From NCBI GenBank assembly GCA_963829135.1, contig CAWHHO010000003.1, positions 248,001 to 312,000 of the forward strand: DNA of 64,000 nucleotides. The letters run 5' to 3'. The stretch comes from Kumtagia sp963829135 (GTDB lineage: Bacteria > Pseudomonadota > Alphaproteobacteria > Rhizobiales > Rhizobiaceae). Below are positions 36,229-44,967 of the stretch, piece by piece; position 1 is the stretch's first letter, and each line of letters begins with the position of its first letter. The notes beneath the pieces are model-generated. The model was not told the origin of the DNA. It saw only the letters and a program-made list of their open reading frames with translations, and did not search any database. Position numbers and translations under genes: made by a program.

Positions 36229-37074
36229 ATGAAGTTTGTTCGTTTTGGAGAAGCCGGACGCGAGAAGCCGGGTGTCATCGATGCGCAAGGCAATATCCGC
36301 GATCTATCCGCCCATATGCTGGACCTCGCGGGCAGCGAACTCGACCCGTCGTCGCTGGCGGCGCTCTCGAATGTCGAGCTTGCCGGCCTGCCGCTGGTTT
36401 CCGGCAGTTCGCGGCTCGGCCCGTGCGTCGCCGGCACCGGCAAGTTTATCTGCATCGGCCTGAACTATTCCGATCACGCCGCCGAAACAGGTGCCACGGT
36501 GCCGCCAGAGCCGATCATTTTCATGAAGGCGACCTCGGCGATCGTCGGCCCGAATGACGATGTCATCATTCCGCGCGGCTCGCAGAAGACCGACTGGGAG
36601 GTAGAGCTCGGGGTCATCATCGGCAAAACCGCGAAGTATGTCTCCGAAGCCGATGCACTTGACTACGTCGCTGGATATTGTACCGCCCACGACGTTTCGG
36701 AACGGGCTTTCCAGACCGAGCGGCACGGCCAGTGGACCAAGGGCAAGTCCTGCGACACATTTGGGCCGACTGGGCCATGGCTGGTGACCAAGGACGAAGT
36801 GCCGGATCCGCAGAACCTGCCTATGTGGCTGAAGGTCAACGGACAGACGATGCAGAACGGCTCGACCAAGACCATGGTCTATGGCGTCGCCTACCTGGTG
36901 TCCTATCTGTCGCAGTTCATGTCCCTGCATCCGGGCGACATCATTTCAACCGGGACGCCTCCCGGCGTTGGCATGGGCCTGAAGCCGCCGCGTTATCTCA
37001 AGGCAGGCGACGTCGTCGAACTCGGCATCCAAGGTCTGGGCGACCAGAAGCAGACGTTTGTCGCGGATATTTGA
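36229..37074 (+). CDS. Fumarylacetoacetate hydrolase family protein, probable 2,4-diketo-3-deoxy-L-fuconate hydrolase
   Basis: Divalent-metal hydrolase cleaving a C-C bond, 281 residues. ATG 36229 (MKFVRFGEAGREKPGVIDAQ) follows TGGGAGACG. Active-site metal ligands E-x-E...D are in KTDWEVELGVIIGKTAK; further landmarks are FICIGLNYSDHAAETGA, TAHDVSERAFQTER, KSCDTFGPTGPWLV and LHPGDIISTGTPPGVGMG. In the fucose route it splits 2,4-diketo-3-deoxy-L-fuconate to pyruvate and L-lactate. It lies 98 bases after the SDR gene and is followed by a repeat remnant and fuconate dehydratase. Confidence 0.88.
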   Translation: MKFVRFGEAGREKPGVIDAQGNIRDLSAHMLDLAGSELDPSSLAALSNVELAGLPLVSGSSRLGPCVAGTGKFICIGLNYSDHAAETGATVPPEPIIFMKATSAIVGPNDDVIIPRGSQKTDWEVELGVIIGKTAKYVSEADALDYVAGYCTAHDVSERAFQTERHGQWTKGKSCDTFGPTGPWLVTKDEVPDPQNLPMWLKVNGQTMQNGSTKTMVYGVAYLVSYLSQFMSLHPGDIISTGTPPGVGMGLKPPRYLKAGDVVELGIQGLGDQKQTFVADI

Positions 37075-37113
37075 GTACGTTATCCGCAGAACGCTGGCGC
37101 GGCAGCCCCTTTT

Positions 37114-37145
37114 GCCCCTCACCCGGCCTCCGCTTCGCTTGGCCC
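37114..37145. repeat. Solo arm of the palindromic element
   Basis: gcccctcacccggcctccgc continuing ttcgcttggccc matches the left arm of the element at 28738, but the opposite arm is absent. It looks like the remnant of a deleted or half element between the FAH and fuconate dehydratase genes. Confidence 0.6.
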
Positions 37146-37252
37146 GGTGGGGCGCTTCTAAACGGTTAACGGGCCACAGCAACCGCCGCTCGCAGCAGCA
37201 TCCACACGTGTCCGGCGCGCCTGGGCAGACGGTGATTTGAAGGGAGATTTTC

Positions 37253-38530
37253 ATGACCCGCATCACCGGCCTTCGCACCCACGACCTGCGATTTCCCACG
37301 TCGCAAAGCCTGGATGGCTCGGACGCGATGAACCCCGATCCAGACTATTCGGCCGCCTACGTCGTGCTCGAAACGGACGGCCCGCACGAGGGCCATGGAC
37401 TGACATTTACAATCGGGCGCGGCAATGACATCTGCTGCCACGCCATCGCGGCGATGCGGCATTTGCTGATCGGGCTGGAACTCGACTGGATCAAGGCGGA
37501 TCCGGGCCGTTTCTGGCGGCATGTCACGGGCGACAGCCAGTTGCGCTGGATCGGTCCCGACAAGGGCGCGATGCACCTTGCCACCGGAGCGGTGGTCAAT
37601 GCCGTCTGGGATCTTTGGGCTAAGGACGCGGGCAAGCCGGTGTGGCGGCTGGTCGCCGAAATGAGCCCGGAGGAAATCGTCGGCATCGTCGATTTCCGCT
37701 ACTTGACCGACGCGCTCACCCGCGAGGAGGCGCTGGGCATCCTGCGCGCCGCCGAGCCGGGCAAGAAGCAGCGCATCGCCGAACTCGAACGCGACGGCTA
37801 CCCGTGTTACACGACCTCCGCGGGCTGGCTCGGATATTCCGATGAGAAGCTGCGGCGCCTCTGCCAGGAGGCGGTCGATGCCGGCTTCAACCACGTCAAG
37901 ATGAAGGTCGGCCGCGACCTTGACGACGATATCCGTCGGCTGCGGATCGCGCGAGAAGTGCTCGGTCCGGACCGGTTCATGATGATCGACGCCAACCAGG
38001 TCTGGGAAGTCGGGCAGGCGATCGACTGGGTGCAGAAGCTCGCTTTTGCCAATCCCTATTTCATCGAGGAGCCGACCAGCCCCGATGATGTGGCGGGCCA
38101 TCGCGCCATCCGCCAGGGTGTCGCGCCTGTTAAGGTCGCGACCGGCGAAATGTGCCAGAACCGCATTATCTTCAAGCAGATGATCGCCGGCGGCGCGATC
38201 GATATCGTGCAGATCGACGCCTGCCGAATGGGCGGCCTCAACGAGGTCCTTTCGGTGCTGCTGATGTCGGCTAAATACGGTCTGCCGGTCTGGCCCCACG
38301 CCGGCGGCGTCGGCCTCTGCGAATATGTCCAGCATTTGTCGATGATCGATTTTGTCGCGGTTTCCGGCACGAAAGACGGTCGCGTGATCGAATATGTCGA
38401 CCACCTGCACGAGCACTTCCTTGAGCCGTGCGTGATCATGAACGCCGCCTACATGCCGCCAAAACTGCCCGGGTTCTCGATCGAGATGAAGCAGGCGTCG
38501 ATCGCGGAATATGAGTTCAAAGCAACCTGA
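37253..38530 (+). CDS. fucD: L-fuconate dehydratase
   Basis: Enolase-superfamily Mg2+ enzyme dehydrating L-fuconate to 2-keto-3-deoxy-L-fuconate; 425 residues from ATG 37253 after AAGGGAG. The N-terminus is diagnostic: RFPTSQSLDGSDAMNPDPDY, then EGHGLTFTIGRGN. Barrel residues: the K-x-K in FNHVKMKVGRDLDDD, metal ligands in MMIDANQVWEVGQAIDW and NPYFIEEPTSPDDVAGHRAI, ATGEMCQNRI, and the general acid/base His in LPVWPHAGGVGLCEYVQHLS. This subfamily is well separated from other dehydratases, so the assignment is firm and anchors the pathway reading for the whole cluster. Confidence 0.93.
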   Translation: MTRITGLRTHDLRFPTSQSLDGSDAMNPDPDYSAAYVVLETDGPHEGHGLTFTIGRGNDICCHAIAAMRHLLIGLELDWIKADPGRFWRHVTGDSQLRWIGPDKGAMHLATGAVVNAVWDLWAKDAGKPVWRLVAEMSPEEIVGIVDFRYLTDALTREEALGILRAAEPGKKQRIAELERDGYPCYTTSAGWLGYSDEKLRRLCQEAVDAGFNHVKMKVGRDLDDDIRRLRIAREVLGPDRFMMIDANQVWEVGQAIDWVQKLAFANPYFIEEPTSPDDVAGHRAIRQGVAPVKVATGEMCQNRIIFKQMIAGGAIDIVQIDACRMGGLNEVLSVLLMSAKYGLPVWPHAGGVGLCEYVQHLSMIDFVAVSGTKDGRVIEYVDHLHEHFLEPCVIMNAAYMPPKLPGFSIEMKQASIAEYEFKAT

Positions 38531-38607
38531 TTGCTTGTTTGAGGGGTGCTGCGCGGAAGCGAGGCTAAAGGTTGTTCGCAGAACCAACGACGAGGCGCCG
38601 TTCAAAC

Positions 38608-39765
38608 TCAGATCAATCCCGCCTTTGCCAGATCGCGCATCAGGCGGCTGGTGCCGTAGGTCCAGGGCGGGCATTCGGTGGAGAGTCGAACACGATTGGT
38701 CAGCGCGCCGAGTTTTTCGGTGGCGATGGTGACGATATCTCCACCCTTATGGGTGAAGCCCTTGCCTTTCTCGCCGCGATCCTTGGACGGCACGAACATG
38801 GTTCCGAGATAGAGCGCCATGCCGTCGGGATACTGATGATGCGCGCCCATGGCGGCGGCAACCAGGTCTTCCGGCGAGCGGCTGATCTCGGCCATTGAGC
38901 TTGATCCTTCGAGCAGAAAGCCGTCGTCGCCTTCGACCCTCAGCCGGACTTTTGCCTGCTTCACGTCGGCAATGGAAAAAGTATCGTCGAACAGGCGGAT
39001 GAACGGACCGAGGGCGGCCGATGCGTTGTTGTCCTTTGCCTTTCCGAGGAGGAGCGCCGAGCGGCCTTCGACGTCGCGCAGATTGACGTCGTTGCCGAGC
39101 GCAGCACCCACGATCTTGCCGCTGCCAGCAGCAATCACCGCGATTTCCGGCTCCGGATTGTTCCATGTCGAAACTGGGTGCACCCCGACATCGGCTCCGA
39201 AGCCGACCGACGCCATAGGCTGGCATTTTGTGAAGATTTCAGCATCCGGTCCAATGCCGACCTCCAGATATTGCGACCACGCGCCGCGCTCGATCAGCTT
39301 GCGCTTGATCTCCATCGCTTCCGGCGAGCCGGGCTTCAACTTCGACAAATCGTGGCCGATCAGCGTAGCGATATCGGCGCGGATCGCGTCGGCCTTTTCC
39401 GGATTGCCGCGCGCCTGTTCTTCGATAACGCGCTCCAGCAGGCTGACTACGAAGGTCACCCCCGAGGCCTTGACGGCCTGAAGGTCGACGGGCGACAGAA
39501 GATGCGGTCTGCCGGGATCGCGTCCAGCTTCGAAGCTGTTTCCGGCGATATCGTCAATCGAACCGATCGACCGGCCTTTTGCGGTGCGCACATGCTCCGC
39601 CGGATTGCCAATCTCGCATATGTCGCGAACGGTCGGCGCATCCTTTGACGTGATATCGACGATGTCTCCGCCGCGCGCGGTCACGATCAGCGGATGAGCC
39701 GCATCGGGCGTCCGTACCCTGCCAAGGAAAACGCCTTCGCCAGGCAGTTGCAATAGGTCGGTCAT
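38608..39765 (-). CDS. Fumarylacetoacetate hydrolase fold protein, acid-sugar dehydratase-like
   Basis: A long FAH-fold protein of 385 residues from ATG 39765, after CTGGGAGCAACC. It starts MTDLLQLPGEGVFLGRVRTP. Residues 90-200 include LLSPVDLQAVKASGVTFVVS and the metal region. Further segments are WNNPEPEIAVIAAGSGKIVG and GAALGNDVNLRDVEGRSALL. The layout resembles FAH-superfamily keto-deoxy-sugar dehydratases such as 2-keto-3-deoxy-arabinonate dehydratase and rhizobial homologues. It converges with fucD and may serve a parallel sugar-acid route, perhaps with the enzyme at 32085. Confidence 0.75.
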   Translation of the reverse strand: MTDLLQLPGEGVFLGRVRTPDAAHPLIVTARGGDIVDITSKDAPTVRDICEIGNPAEHVRTAKGRSIGSIDDIAGNSFEAGRDPGRPHLLSPVDLQAVKASGVTFVVSLLERVIEEQARGNPEKADAIRADIATLIGHDLSKLKPGSPEAMEIKRKLIERGAWSQYLEVGIGPDAEIFTKCQPMASVGFGADVGVHPVSTWNNPEPEIAVIAAGSGKIVGAALGNDVNLRDVEGRSALLLGKAKDNNASAALGPFIRLFDDTFSIADVKQAKVRLRVEGDDGFLLEGSSSMAEISRSPEDLVAAAMGAHHQYPDGMALYLGTMFVPSKDRGEKGKGFTHKGGDIVTIATEKLGALTNRVRLSTECPPWTYGTSRLMRDLAKAGLI

Positions 39766-39911
39766 GGTTGCTCCCAGATCGGTCGGGGGCATACTATCCA
39801 GTTTCACCACGACTGCGAGAGGCTGGACCAAATGAAGTTGCTGGTATCGGGACAAGTGCATGCCTTGACCTGAGCTTCGTTTTGGCTGTGTCTGATTGCC
39901 GGCCGTAAACT

Positions 39912-40079
39912 ACCTCCTCACCCGGCCTCCGCTTCGCTCGGCCACCCTCTCCCCGCGGGGAGAGGGGGCGTGCCAGCCCCGCGCTCGCTCTTGCATCGGC
40001 GCAGGGTGAGGCGGAAACGCTGACGATCTCCTCTCCCCGGCGGGGAGAGGGTGGCCGAGCGAAGCGGAGTGAGGGGGTA
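39912..40079. repeat. Palindromic element upstream of the DMFase-like gene
   Basis: The left arm (cctcacccggcctccgcttc, then gctcggccaccctctccccg) pairs with ctctccccggcggggagagg continuing gtggccgagcgaagcggagt up to 40079. The element ends exactly where the first possible start codon of the next gene begins. Confidence 0.85.
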
Positions 40080-41740
40080 TGCTGTCCACCCATAACCGAG
40101 ATACTTTCATGCGCGACCTGCCAAACCAATATCCGGATTTCGGCTTGACACCGGAACAGCGCCACGAGGCGGTGTTCGGGCATTACTACGAATATCCGGG
40201 GATGGACGGCGCCAAGGGCGAGATCTGGTGCTACACCGACCGCTTCTCCTATGCGCCGGGCGAGGTCGTCACCCTTTTCGTGAGCTCGACCGCGCCGCTT
40301 TTCGATATCGCCATTTCGCGCGACGGCAGTGCGGTGGCGCCAGTCTTCGAGCGGCAGGGGCTTGGCGCGCGATGGCAGGATACGCCCGACCAATGCTCGG
40401 TGGAGGGCTGCGGCTGGCAGGCTTCGTTCGACTTCCGCATAGACGAGGCCTGGCCCTCGGGCGCCTATCGCGTGACCGTGCGGGCGGAGGGGAACAAAGG
40501 CGCGCCGATCCACCACCACCATCTCTTCATCCTTCGCCCGAGGCCGGGAAAATACCCCAGGCGTATCCTCCAGATCGCCGCGACCGGATCGTGGACGGCC
40601 TACAACACCTGGGGCGGGTCCAGCCATTACCAGGGCATCACCGGACCCGACCGCAACCAGTACGCCACCAGCGTCAGCACGCAGCGCCCATGGTGCCGCG
40701 GTTTCGTGGTGCTGCCGGCGGATGCGCCACGCGTGCCAATCGAGATCGCCATGCCGCCAATGACCGAGCCACGCTATCCGCACATGGAATGGGCTTTTGC
40801 CACCGGACACTCGAAAAAATACGCCTCTGCCGGCTGGGCGAGTTATGACAGCCATTTCTTCCGGTGGGCCGAGCAGCGGGGTTATGCCCTCGATCTTGCC
40901 ACCCAGCACGAATTGCATTTCGCGCCAGAAATCCTTGACGGCTACGACTGCGCGGTTTTTGTCGGCCACGACGAATACTGGACATGGGAAATGCGCGACG
41001 CTGTCGACGCATATGTCGAACGGGGCGGCCGCGCCGCCCGCTTCGCCGGCAACTTCCTCTGGCAGACGCGGCTGGAGGATGAAGGGCGCCGGCAGGTCTG
41101 CTACAAGTACCGCGCCCGCGCCGAGGATCCGGTCTACCGCAGCCGCGACACCAGCCGTGCCACCAATGCCTGGGAGGCTCCGGAAATCGGCAGACCGGGC
41201 ACGACGACGTTCGGCCTCAGTGCTACCGCTGGCGTTTATGTGGGATGGGGCGGCTGCATGCCACGTGGTGTGCGCGGGTTTCCGATCTATCGCCCGGAGC
41301 ATTGGGCGTTTCGCGACACCGGCCTTTACTATGGCGATGTGCTCGGCGCCGAAAGCCACATTTACGGTTACGAGGTTGATGGTCTCGATTGCATCGTTCG
41401 AAACGGCCTTCCCGAACCGACGGGGGTGGGTTCGCCACCCGAAGGGGTACAGATACTTGGCATGGGGATGGCGTCTCTGGTCGAGGAAAGCGCCGATGTC
41501 CCGGCGGGTTTCCTCAATGACGAGGACGCGGTTTTCGCCGCTGAAACACTGTATGGAGAGGCCACGCCCTCGACGATCGACAAGGTCAAGCGCGGCAATG
41601 GCATGATCGTCAACTTCGCCAAGGGCAAGGGCGATGTGTTTCATGCAGGCAGCTGTGAATGGGTCGCCGGGCTGCTGCGCAGGGACGCGATGGTGGAAAA
41701 GGTAACAGCCAACGTGCTGGACCGCTATTTGCAGCGCTGA
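40079..41740 (+). CDS. N,N-dimethylformamidase beta subunit-like protein
   Basis: Large protein (553 residues) with the domain of the big subunit of N,N-dimethylformamidase, an amidohydrolase cleaving DMF. Clear segments: MRDLPNQYPDFGLTPEQRHE (40109), IAATGSWTAYNTWGGSSHYQ, FVVLPADAPRVPIEIAMP, CAVFVGHDEYWTWEMRDAVD and NFLWQTRLEDEGRR. ATG 40079 abuts the repeat; ATG 40109 is the more natural start, giving 543 residues. No small subunit gene is adjacent. The neighbours handle amines and beta-keto acids, so it may hydrolyse another amide. Confidence 0.75.
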   Translation: MLSTHNRDTFMRDLPNQYPDFGLTPEQRHEAVFGHYYEYPGMDGAKGEIWCYTDRFSYAPGEVVTLFVSSTAPLFDIAISRDGSAVAPVFERQGLGARWQDTPDQCSVEGCGWQASFDFRIDEAWPSGAYRVTVRAEGNKGAPIHHHHLFILRPRPGKYPRRILQIAATGSWTAYNTWGGSSHYQGITGPDRNQYATSVSTQRPWCRGFVVLPADAPRVPIEIAMPPMTEPRYPHMEWAFATGHSKKYASAGWASYDSHFFRWAEQRGYALDLATQHELHFAPEILDGYDCAVFVGHDEYWTWEMRDAVDAYVERGGRAARFAGNFLWQTRLEDEGRRQVCYKYRARAEDPVYRSRDTSRATNAWEAPEIGRPGTTTFGLSATAGVYVGWGGCMPRGVRGFPIYRPEHWAFRDTGLYYGDVLGAESHIYGYEVDGLDCIVRNGLPEPTGVGSPPEGVQILGMGMASLVEESADVPAGFLNDEDAVFAAETLYGEATPSTIDKVKRGNGMIVNFAKGKGDVFHAGSCEWVAGLLRRDAMVEKVTANVLDRYLQR

Positions 41741-41823
41741 CGGGCCAGTGACACCTTTGGCACGGAGCGCTAGTGAAGGCTTAGGTGAGAGGGACTAACG
41801 TCAAGCCGCCCTCGGTGCGCTTC

Positions 41824-41968
41824 AATCCCCCTCACCGTCCCGGCTTCGCCGGTCCACCTCTCCCCCACTTCGTGGGGCGAGGAATCGCGGTGGCACCGAC
41901 GGCGCTCCAGCCTGGGATTTCCTCGCCCCCGGGAAGTGGGCTGGCGAAGCCGGGACGGTGAGGGGATT
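41824..41968. repeat. Palindromic element upstream of the aminotransferase gene
   Basis: AATCCCCCTCACCGTCCCGG, continuing CTTCGCC, is complementary to ggcgaagccgggacggtgag, continuing gggatt, at the right end. Inner sequences tccccccac/cgaggaaatcc are less regular. The flanking gaps contain no gene. Confidence 0.8.
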
Positions 41969-42022
41969 TGGCTGATGCTTTCGTCCTCGGGGACTTACTC
42001 ACGCAGTGAGATTGAGTTGAAA

Positions 42023-43387
42023 ATGGATCAAACCGCATTGAAGACGCCGCGCCCATCGAATCTCTTCTATCTCGCCGATCTTCGCAGGCCGGTCGTCGAT
42101 CGCGCCGAGGGTATCTATCTGTGGACCGAGGACGGCAGGCGTTTCATAGACGGCTCCAGCGGGCCGGTGGCGGTCAATCTTGGCTACGGCAATCGGGCCG
42201 TCCTTGACGCGATGAAGCGGCAGATGGAGCGCACGACCTTCGCCTACAGGCTGCACTTCGAGAACGAGCCGGCGGAGGAATTGGCGCGGCAACTGGCGGA
42301 CCGCCTGCCGAATAGCCTCGATCGCATCTTCTTCGTTTCGGGCGGCTCCGAAGCCGTGGAGTCCTGCCTCAAGCTGGCGCGGCAATGGGCCGTAGCGACG
42401 GGCCAGAGCAACCGCTGGAAGGTTGTCGCCCGCATGCCGTCCTACCACGGCGGAACCTATGGCTCGCTTGCCGTCACCGGCGACGGCCTGCTGACCGATA
42501 CCTTTGCCGAGCAGATGCGCGTCATGCCGACCGTGCCGGCGCCGACTGCGTACCGCGACCGCGACAATCTTTCGATGGAGCAACGCGGCATACGCTATGC
42601 GGATACGCTGGAGGACAAGATCCTGGCCGAAGGACCGGAGTCGGTGCTGGCTTTCATCATGGAGCCGATCGGCGGCGCTGCGACAGGCGCGCTGGTTGCG
42701 CCCGACAGCTACTATGTGCGCATCCGCGAGATCTGTGACGAATACGGCATCCTGCTTATCCACGACGAGGTAATGAGCGGCGTCGGCCGCACCGGAAAAT
42801 TCCTCGGCGGCGATCACTGGAATTGCAAGCCGGATATCGTCGCGCTTTCGAAGGGCATCGGTTCGGGCTATGTGCCGCTTGGCGCACTGGCGGCGCCCGA
42901 GCGCATCGTCAAGCCGGTGCTCGCCATGGGCGGGTTCCAACACGGACATACCTATGCCGGCAACCCGCTGGCCTGCGCTGCCGGGGTCGCCATCATCGGC
43001 GAGATGGACCGGCTGAACCTGACTGAAAACGCTGCGGCGATGGGCGAGGTGCTGCTGGAAGGCCTGCGCGATCTCGCCAAGCGCTTTCCTTTCATAGGTG
43101 ATGTGCGCGGCAAGGGCCTGATGACGGCCATCGAACTGGTCACCGATCCGGCGACGATGCAGCCGCTGCCGGAAGAATCCCTCGCCCACCAGAAAATACT
43201 CGCCGCTGCCTATGCGCGTGGCCTGATCGTTTATTCGCGGCGGGTAAAGGGTGGCGTGCAGGGCGACTACATCATGGTGGCGCCGCCGCTGATCGTGACG
43301 CGTGAGGAGATCGGCGAGATCGTATCGATCCTCGCCGATGCGCTGGAGGTCGTGGCCCGCGACCTCGATCTGCCGATTGCGAACTGA
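42023..43387 (+). CDS. Class III PLP-dependent aminotransferase
   Basis: Cytoplasmic aminotransferase of the omega-amino acid/aspartate group, 454 residues. ATG 42023 (MDQTALKTPRPSNLFYLADL) is chosen because the frame upstream lies in the repeat. Landmarks: FFVSGGSEAVESCLKLARQW, the phosphate site PSYHGGTYGSLAVTG, the PLP-ring Asp in LLIHDEVMSGVGRTGKF and the Schiff-base Lys K277 in IVALSKGIGSGYVPLGAL. Members transaminate beta-alanine, putrescine, GABA and similar amines. The BKACE gene follows after seven bases, suggesting conversion of an amino acid to a beta-keto acid and its cleavage. Confidence 0.9.
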   Translation: MDQTALKTPRPSNLFYLADLRRPVVDRAEGIYLWTEDGRRFIDGSSGPVAVNLGYGNRAVLDAMKRQMERTTFAYRLHFENEPAEELARQLADRLPNSLDRIFFVSGGSEAVESCLKLARQWAVATGQSNRWKVVARMPSYHGGTYGSLAVTGDGLLTDTFAEQMRVMPTVPAPTAYRDRDNLSMEQRGIRYADTLEDKILAEGPESVLAFIMEPIGGAATGALVAPDSYYVRIREICDEYGILLIHDEVMSGVGRTGKFLGGDHWNCKPDIVALSKGIGSGYVPLGALAAPERIVKPVLAMGGFQHGHTYAGNPLACAAGVAIIGEMDRLNLTENAAAMGEVLLEGLRDLAKRFPFIGDVRGKGLMTAIELVTDPATMQPLPEESLAHQKILAAAYARGLIVYSRRVKGGVQGDYIMVAPPLIVTREEIGEIVSILADALEVVARDLDLPIAN

Positions 43388-43394
43388 GGACGGA

Positions 43395-44330
43395 ATGGCG
43401 AAGCCCGCGCGTAAAGTCGTCATCACCTGCGCGGTCACAGGCTCGGTGCACACGCCGACCATGTCACCCTACCTGCCGGTGACGCCCGACCAGATCGCAG
43501 CCGAAGCGATCGCCGCGGCGGAGGCCGGGGCGTCGATTCTGCATCTGCATGCTCGCGACCCTGACGATGGCCGTCCGACCGCCGATCCAGCCGTGTTCAT
43601 GCAGTTCCTGCCCCGAATCAAGCAGTCGACCGATGCCGTCATCAATATCTCGACCGGTGGTTCGTCGCTGATGACGCTGGACGAACGGCTGGCGGCCTCG
43701 CTGCAGGCTGAGCCGGAAATGTGTTCGCTCAATATGGGGTCGATGAATTTCGGCCTTTTTCCGATGCTGGATCGTCCGCGGGAATGGAAGCACGAGTGGG
43801 AGCCGAAACTGCTTGAGGCGACGCGCTCGACCATCTTCAAAAACACGTTCGCGGACATTGAGGATATTCTCGTCCGCCTCGGGCAGGGGTGCGGCACGCG
43901 GTTCGAATTCGAATGCTATGATGTAGGGCACCTCTATTCGCTGGCGCATTTCCGCGACCGTGGACTGGTCAAGGCGCCGCTGTTCATCCAGTTCGTGTTT
44001 GGCATTCTTGGCGGCATTGGTGCGGATCCGGACAATCTCAGCCATATGAAGCGCATCGCCGACAAGCTGTTCGGCGACGACTACCGTTTCTCTGTGCTGG
44101 CGGCGGGCCGCGCTCAGATGCCGTTGATCACCATGGCGGCGACGATGGGAGGCAATGTCCGCGTCGGATTGGAGGACAGCCTGTTCGATGGCCGCGACCT
44201 CGCCAAGTCCAATGCCGATCAGGTTCGGCGGATCGTCGCAATTCTGGACTCCTTGTCGCTTGACGTGGCAACACCAGCCGAAGCGCGCGAAATGCTGGCG
44301 CTGAAGGGCGGCGACCGGGTGGCGTTTTGA
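43395..44330 (+). CDS. 3-keto-5-aminohexanoate cleavage family enzyme (BKACE)
   Basis: Zn-dependent TIM-barrel enzyme condensing a beta-keto acid with acetyl-CoA to give acetoacetate and a new CoA-thioester; 311 residues from ATG 43395. Landmarks: VVITCAVTGSVHTPTMSPYL, the metal His pair in ILHLHARDPDDGRPTADPA, NISTGG, and the Glu/His region FEFECYDVGHLYSLAHFRDR. The C-terminal GNVRVGLEDSLFDGRDLAKS is characteristic. Substrates vary widely across this family (DUF849). The preceding aminotransferase would supply the keto acid. Confidence 0.9.
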   Translation: MAKPARKVVITCAVTGSVHTPTMSPYLPVTPDQIAAEAIAAAEAGASILHLHARDPDDGRPTADPAVFMQFLPRIKQSTDAVINISTGGSSLMTLDERLAASLQAEPEMCSLNMGSMNFGLFPMLDRPREWKHEWEPKLLEATRSTIFKNTFADIEDILVRLGQGCGTRFEFECYDVGHLYSLAHFRDRGLVKAPLFIQFVFGILGGIGADPDNLSHMKRIADKLFGDDYRFSVLAAGRAQMPLITMAATMGGNVRVGLEDSLFDGRDLAKSNADQVRRIVAILDSLSLDVATPAEAREMLALKGGDRVAF

Positions 44331-44424
44331 TGATTTTGGCTGGCCAACCTTGTATGGTTGCGACAGACCGCACACATCTCACGGCAGGTTCGCTGAAGAC
44401 CAGTCGTTTCGTGACAGACCTGGT

Positions 44425-44967
44425 ATGAGCGAAAAGCAAAGCCACACTATCCTCTTGCGCCCGGCCACGGTCGCGGATGCGCCGTATCTTCACGAGTGCC
44501 TCCTCGGTATCGCAAGCGCAGTTGACGAGGTGGCGAGGATCAGGTCCGGCGTGGGAGACCTCATAGAGTATGGATTTGGCGCAGATCCGCATTTTGAGGC
44601 GGTGATCGCGGAGGTCGATGCCAAGCCTGCCGGTATGGTACTGTTCTTCCGCAGTTTTTCCACATGGAACGGTCGGCCGGGCGCCTATGTGCAGGATATT
44701 TATGTCGATAACGCCTATCGGGGCCTCGGCATCGGCGCAAAGCTCCTGCGGCGCGTGGCGGCGATCATCCGCGACCGCGGTGGATGCTACATGCGGCTGT
44801 CCGTGGATACAGAGAATTTTGCCGCGCAAGGGTTTTATTCACGGCTCGATCTCGTCTTGTCCGACTCAGAGCAGATCCATGCCGCTTACGGCGAGGCGTT
44901 TCTCAATCTCGCTGCGGCAGATTGCCCGCCGGGCGGCACACTTCCAGGCACGACGGAGCGTCCATGA
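44425..44967 (+). CDS. GNAT family N-acetyltransferase
   Basis: Acetyl-CoA-dependent acyltransferase of 180 residues, starting MSEKQSHTILLRPATVADAP at ATG 44425. The acetyl-CoA binding motif is YVDNAYRGLGIGAKLLRRVA (R-G-x-G-x-G/A) preceded by AYVQDIYV. The last bases overlap the deacetylase-like gene (ATGA). Pairing an acetyltransferase with an acetylpolyamine amidohydrolase-like gene suggests reversible acetylation of an amine. The acceptor is unknown. Confidence 0.85.
   Translation: MSEKQSHTILLRPATVADAPYLHECLLGIASAVDEVARIRSGVGDLIEYGFGADPHFEAVIAEVDAKPAGMVLFFRSFSTWNGRPGAYVQDIYVDNAYRGLGIGAKLLRRVAAIIRDRGGCYMRLSVDTENFAAQGFYSRLDLVLSDSEQIHAAYGEAFLNLAAADCPPGGTLPGTTERP

Noticed and set aside
39794..41644. 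A 616-codon minus-strand open frame opposite the DMFase-like gene
   Set aside because: It runs through the palindromic repeat and antisense of conserved sequence, with low-complexity composition and no family similarity.
41999..43462. A 487-codon minus-strand open frame opposite the aminotransferase
   Set aside because: It mirrors the codon bias of the real gene on the other strand and contains no known domain; the plus-strand gene has all class III motifs.
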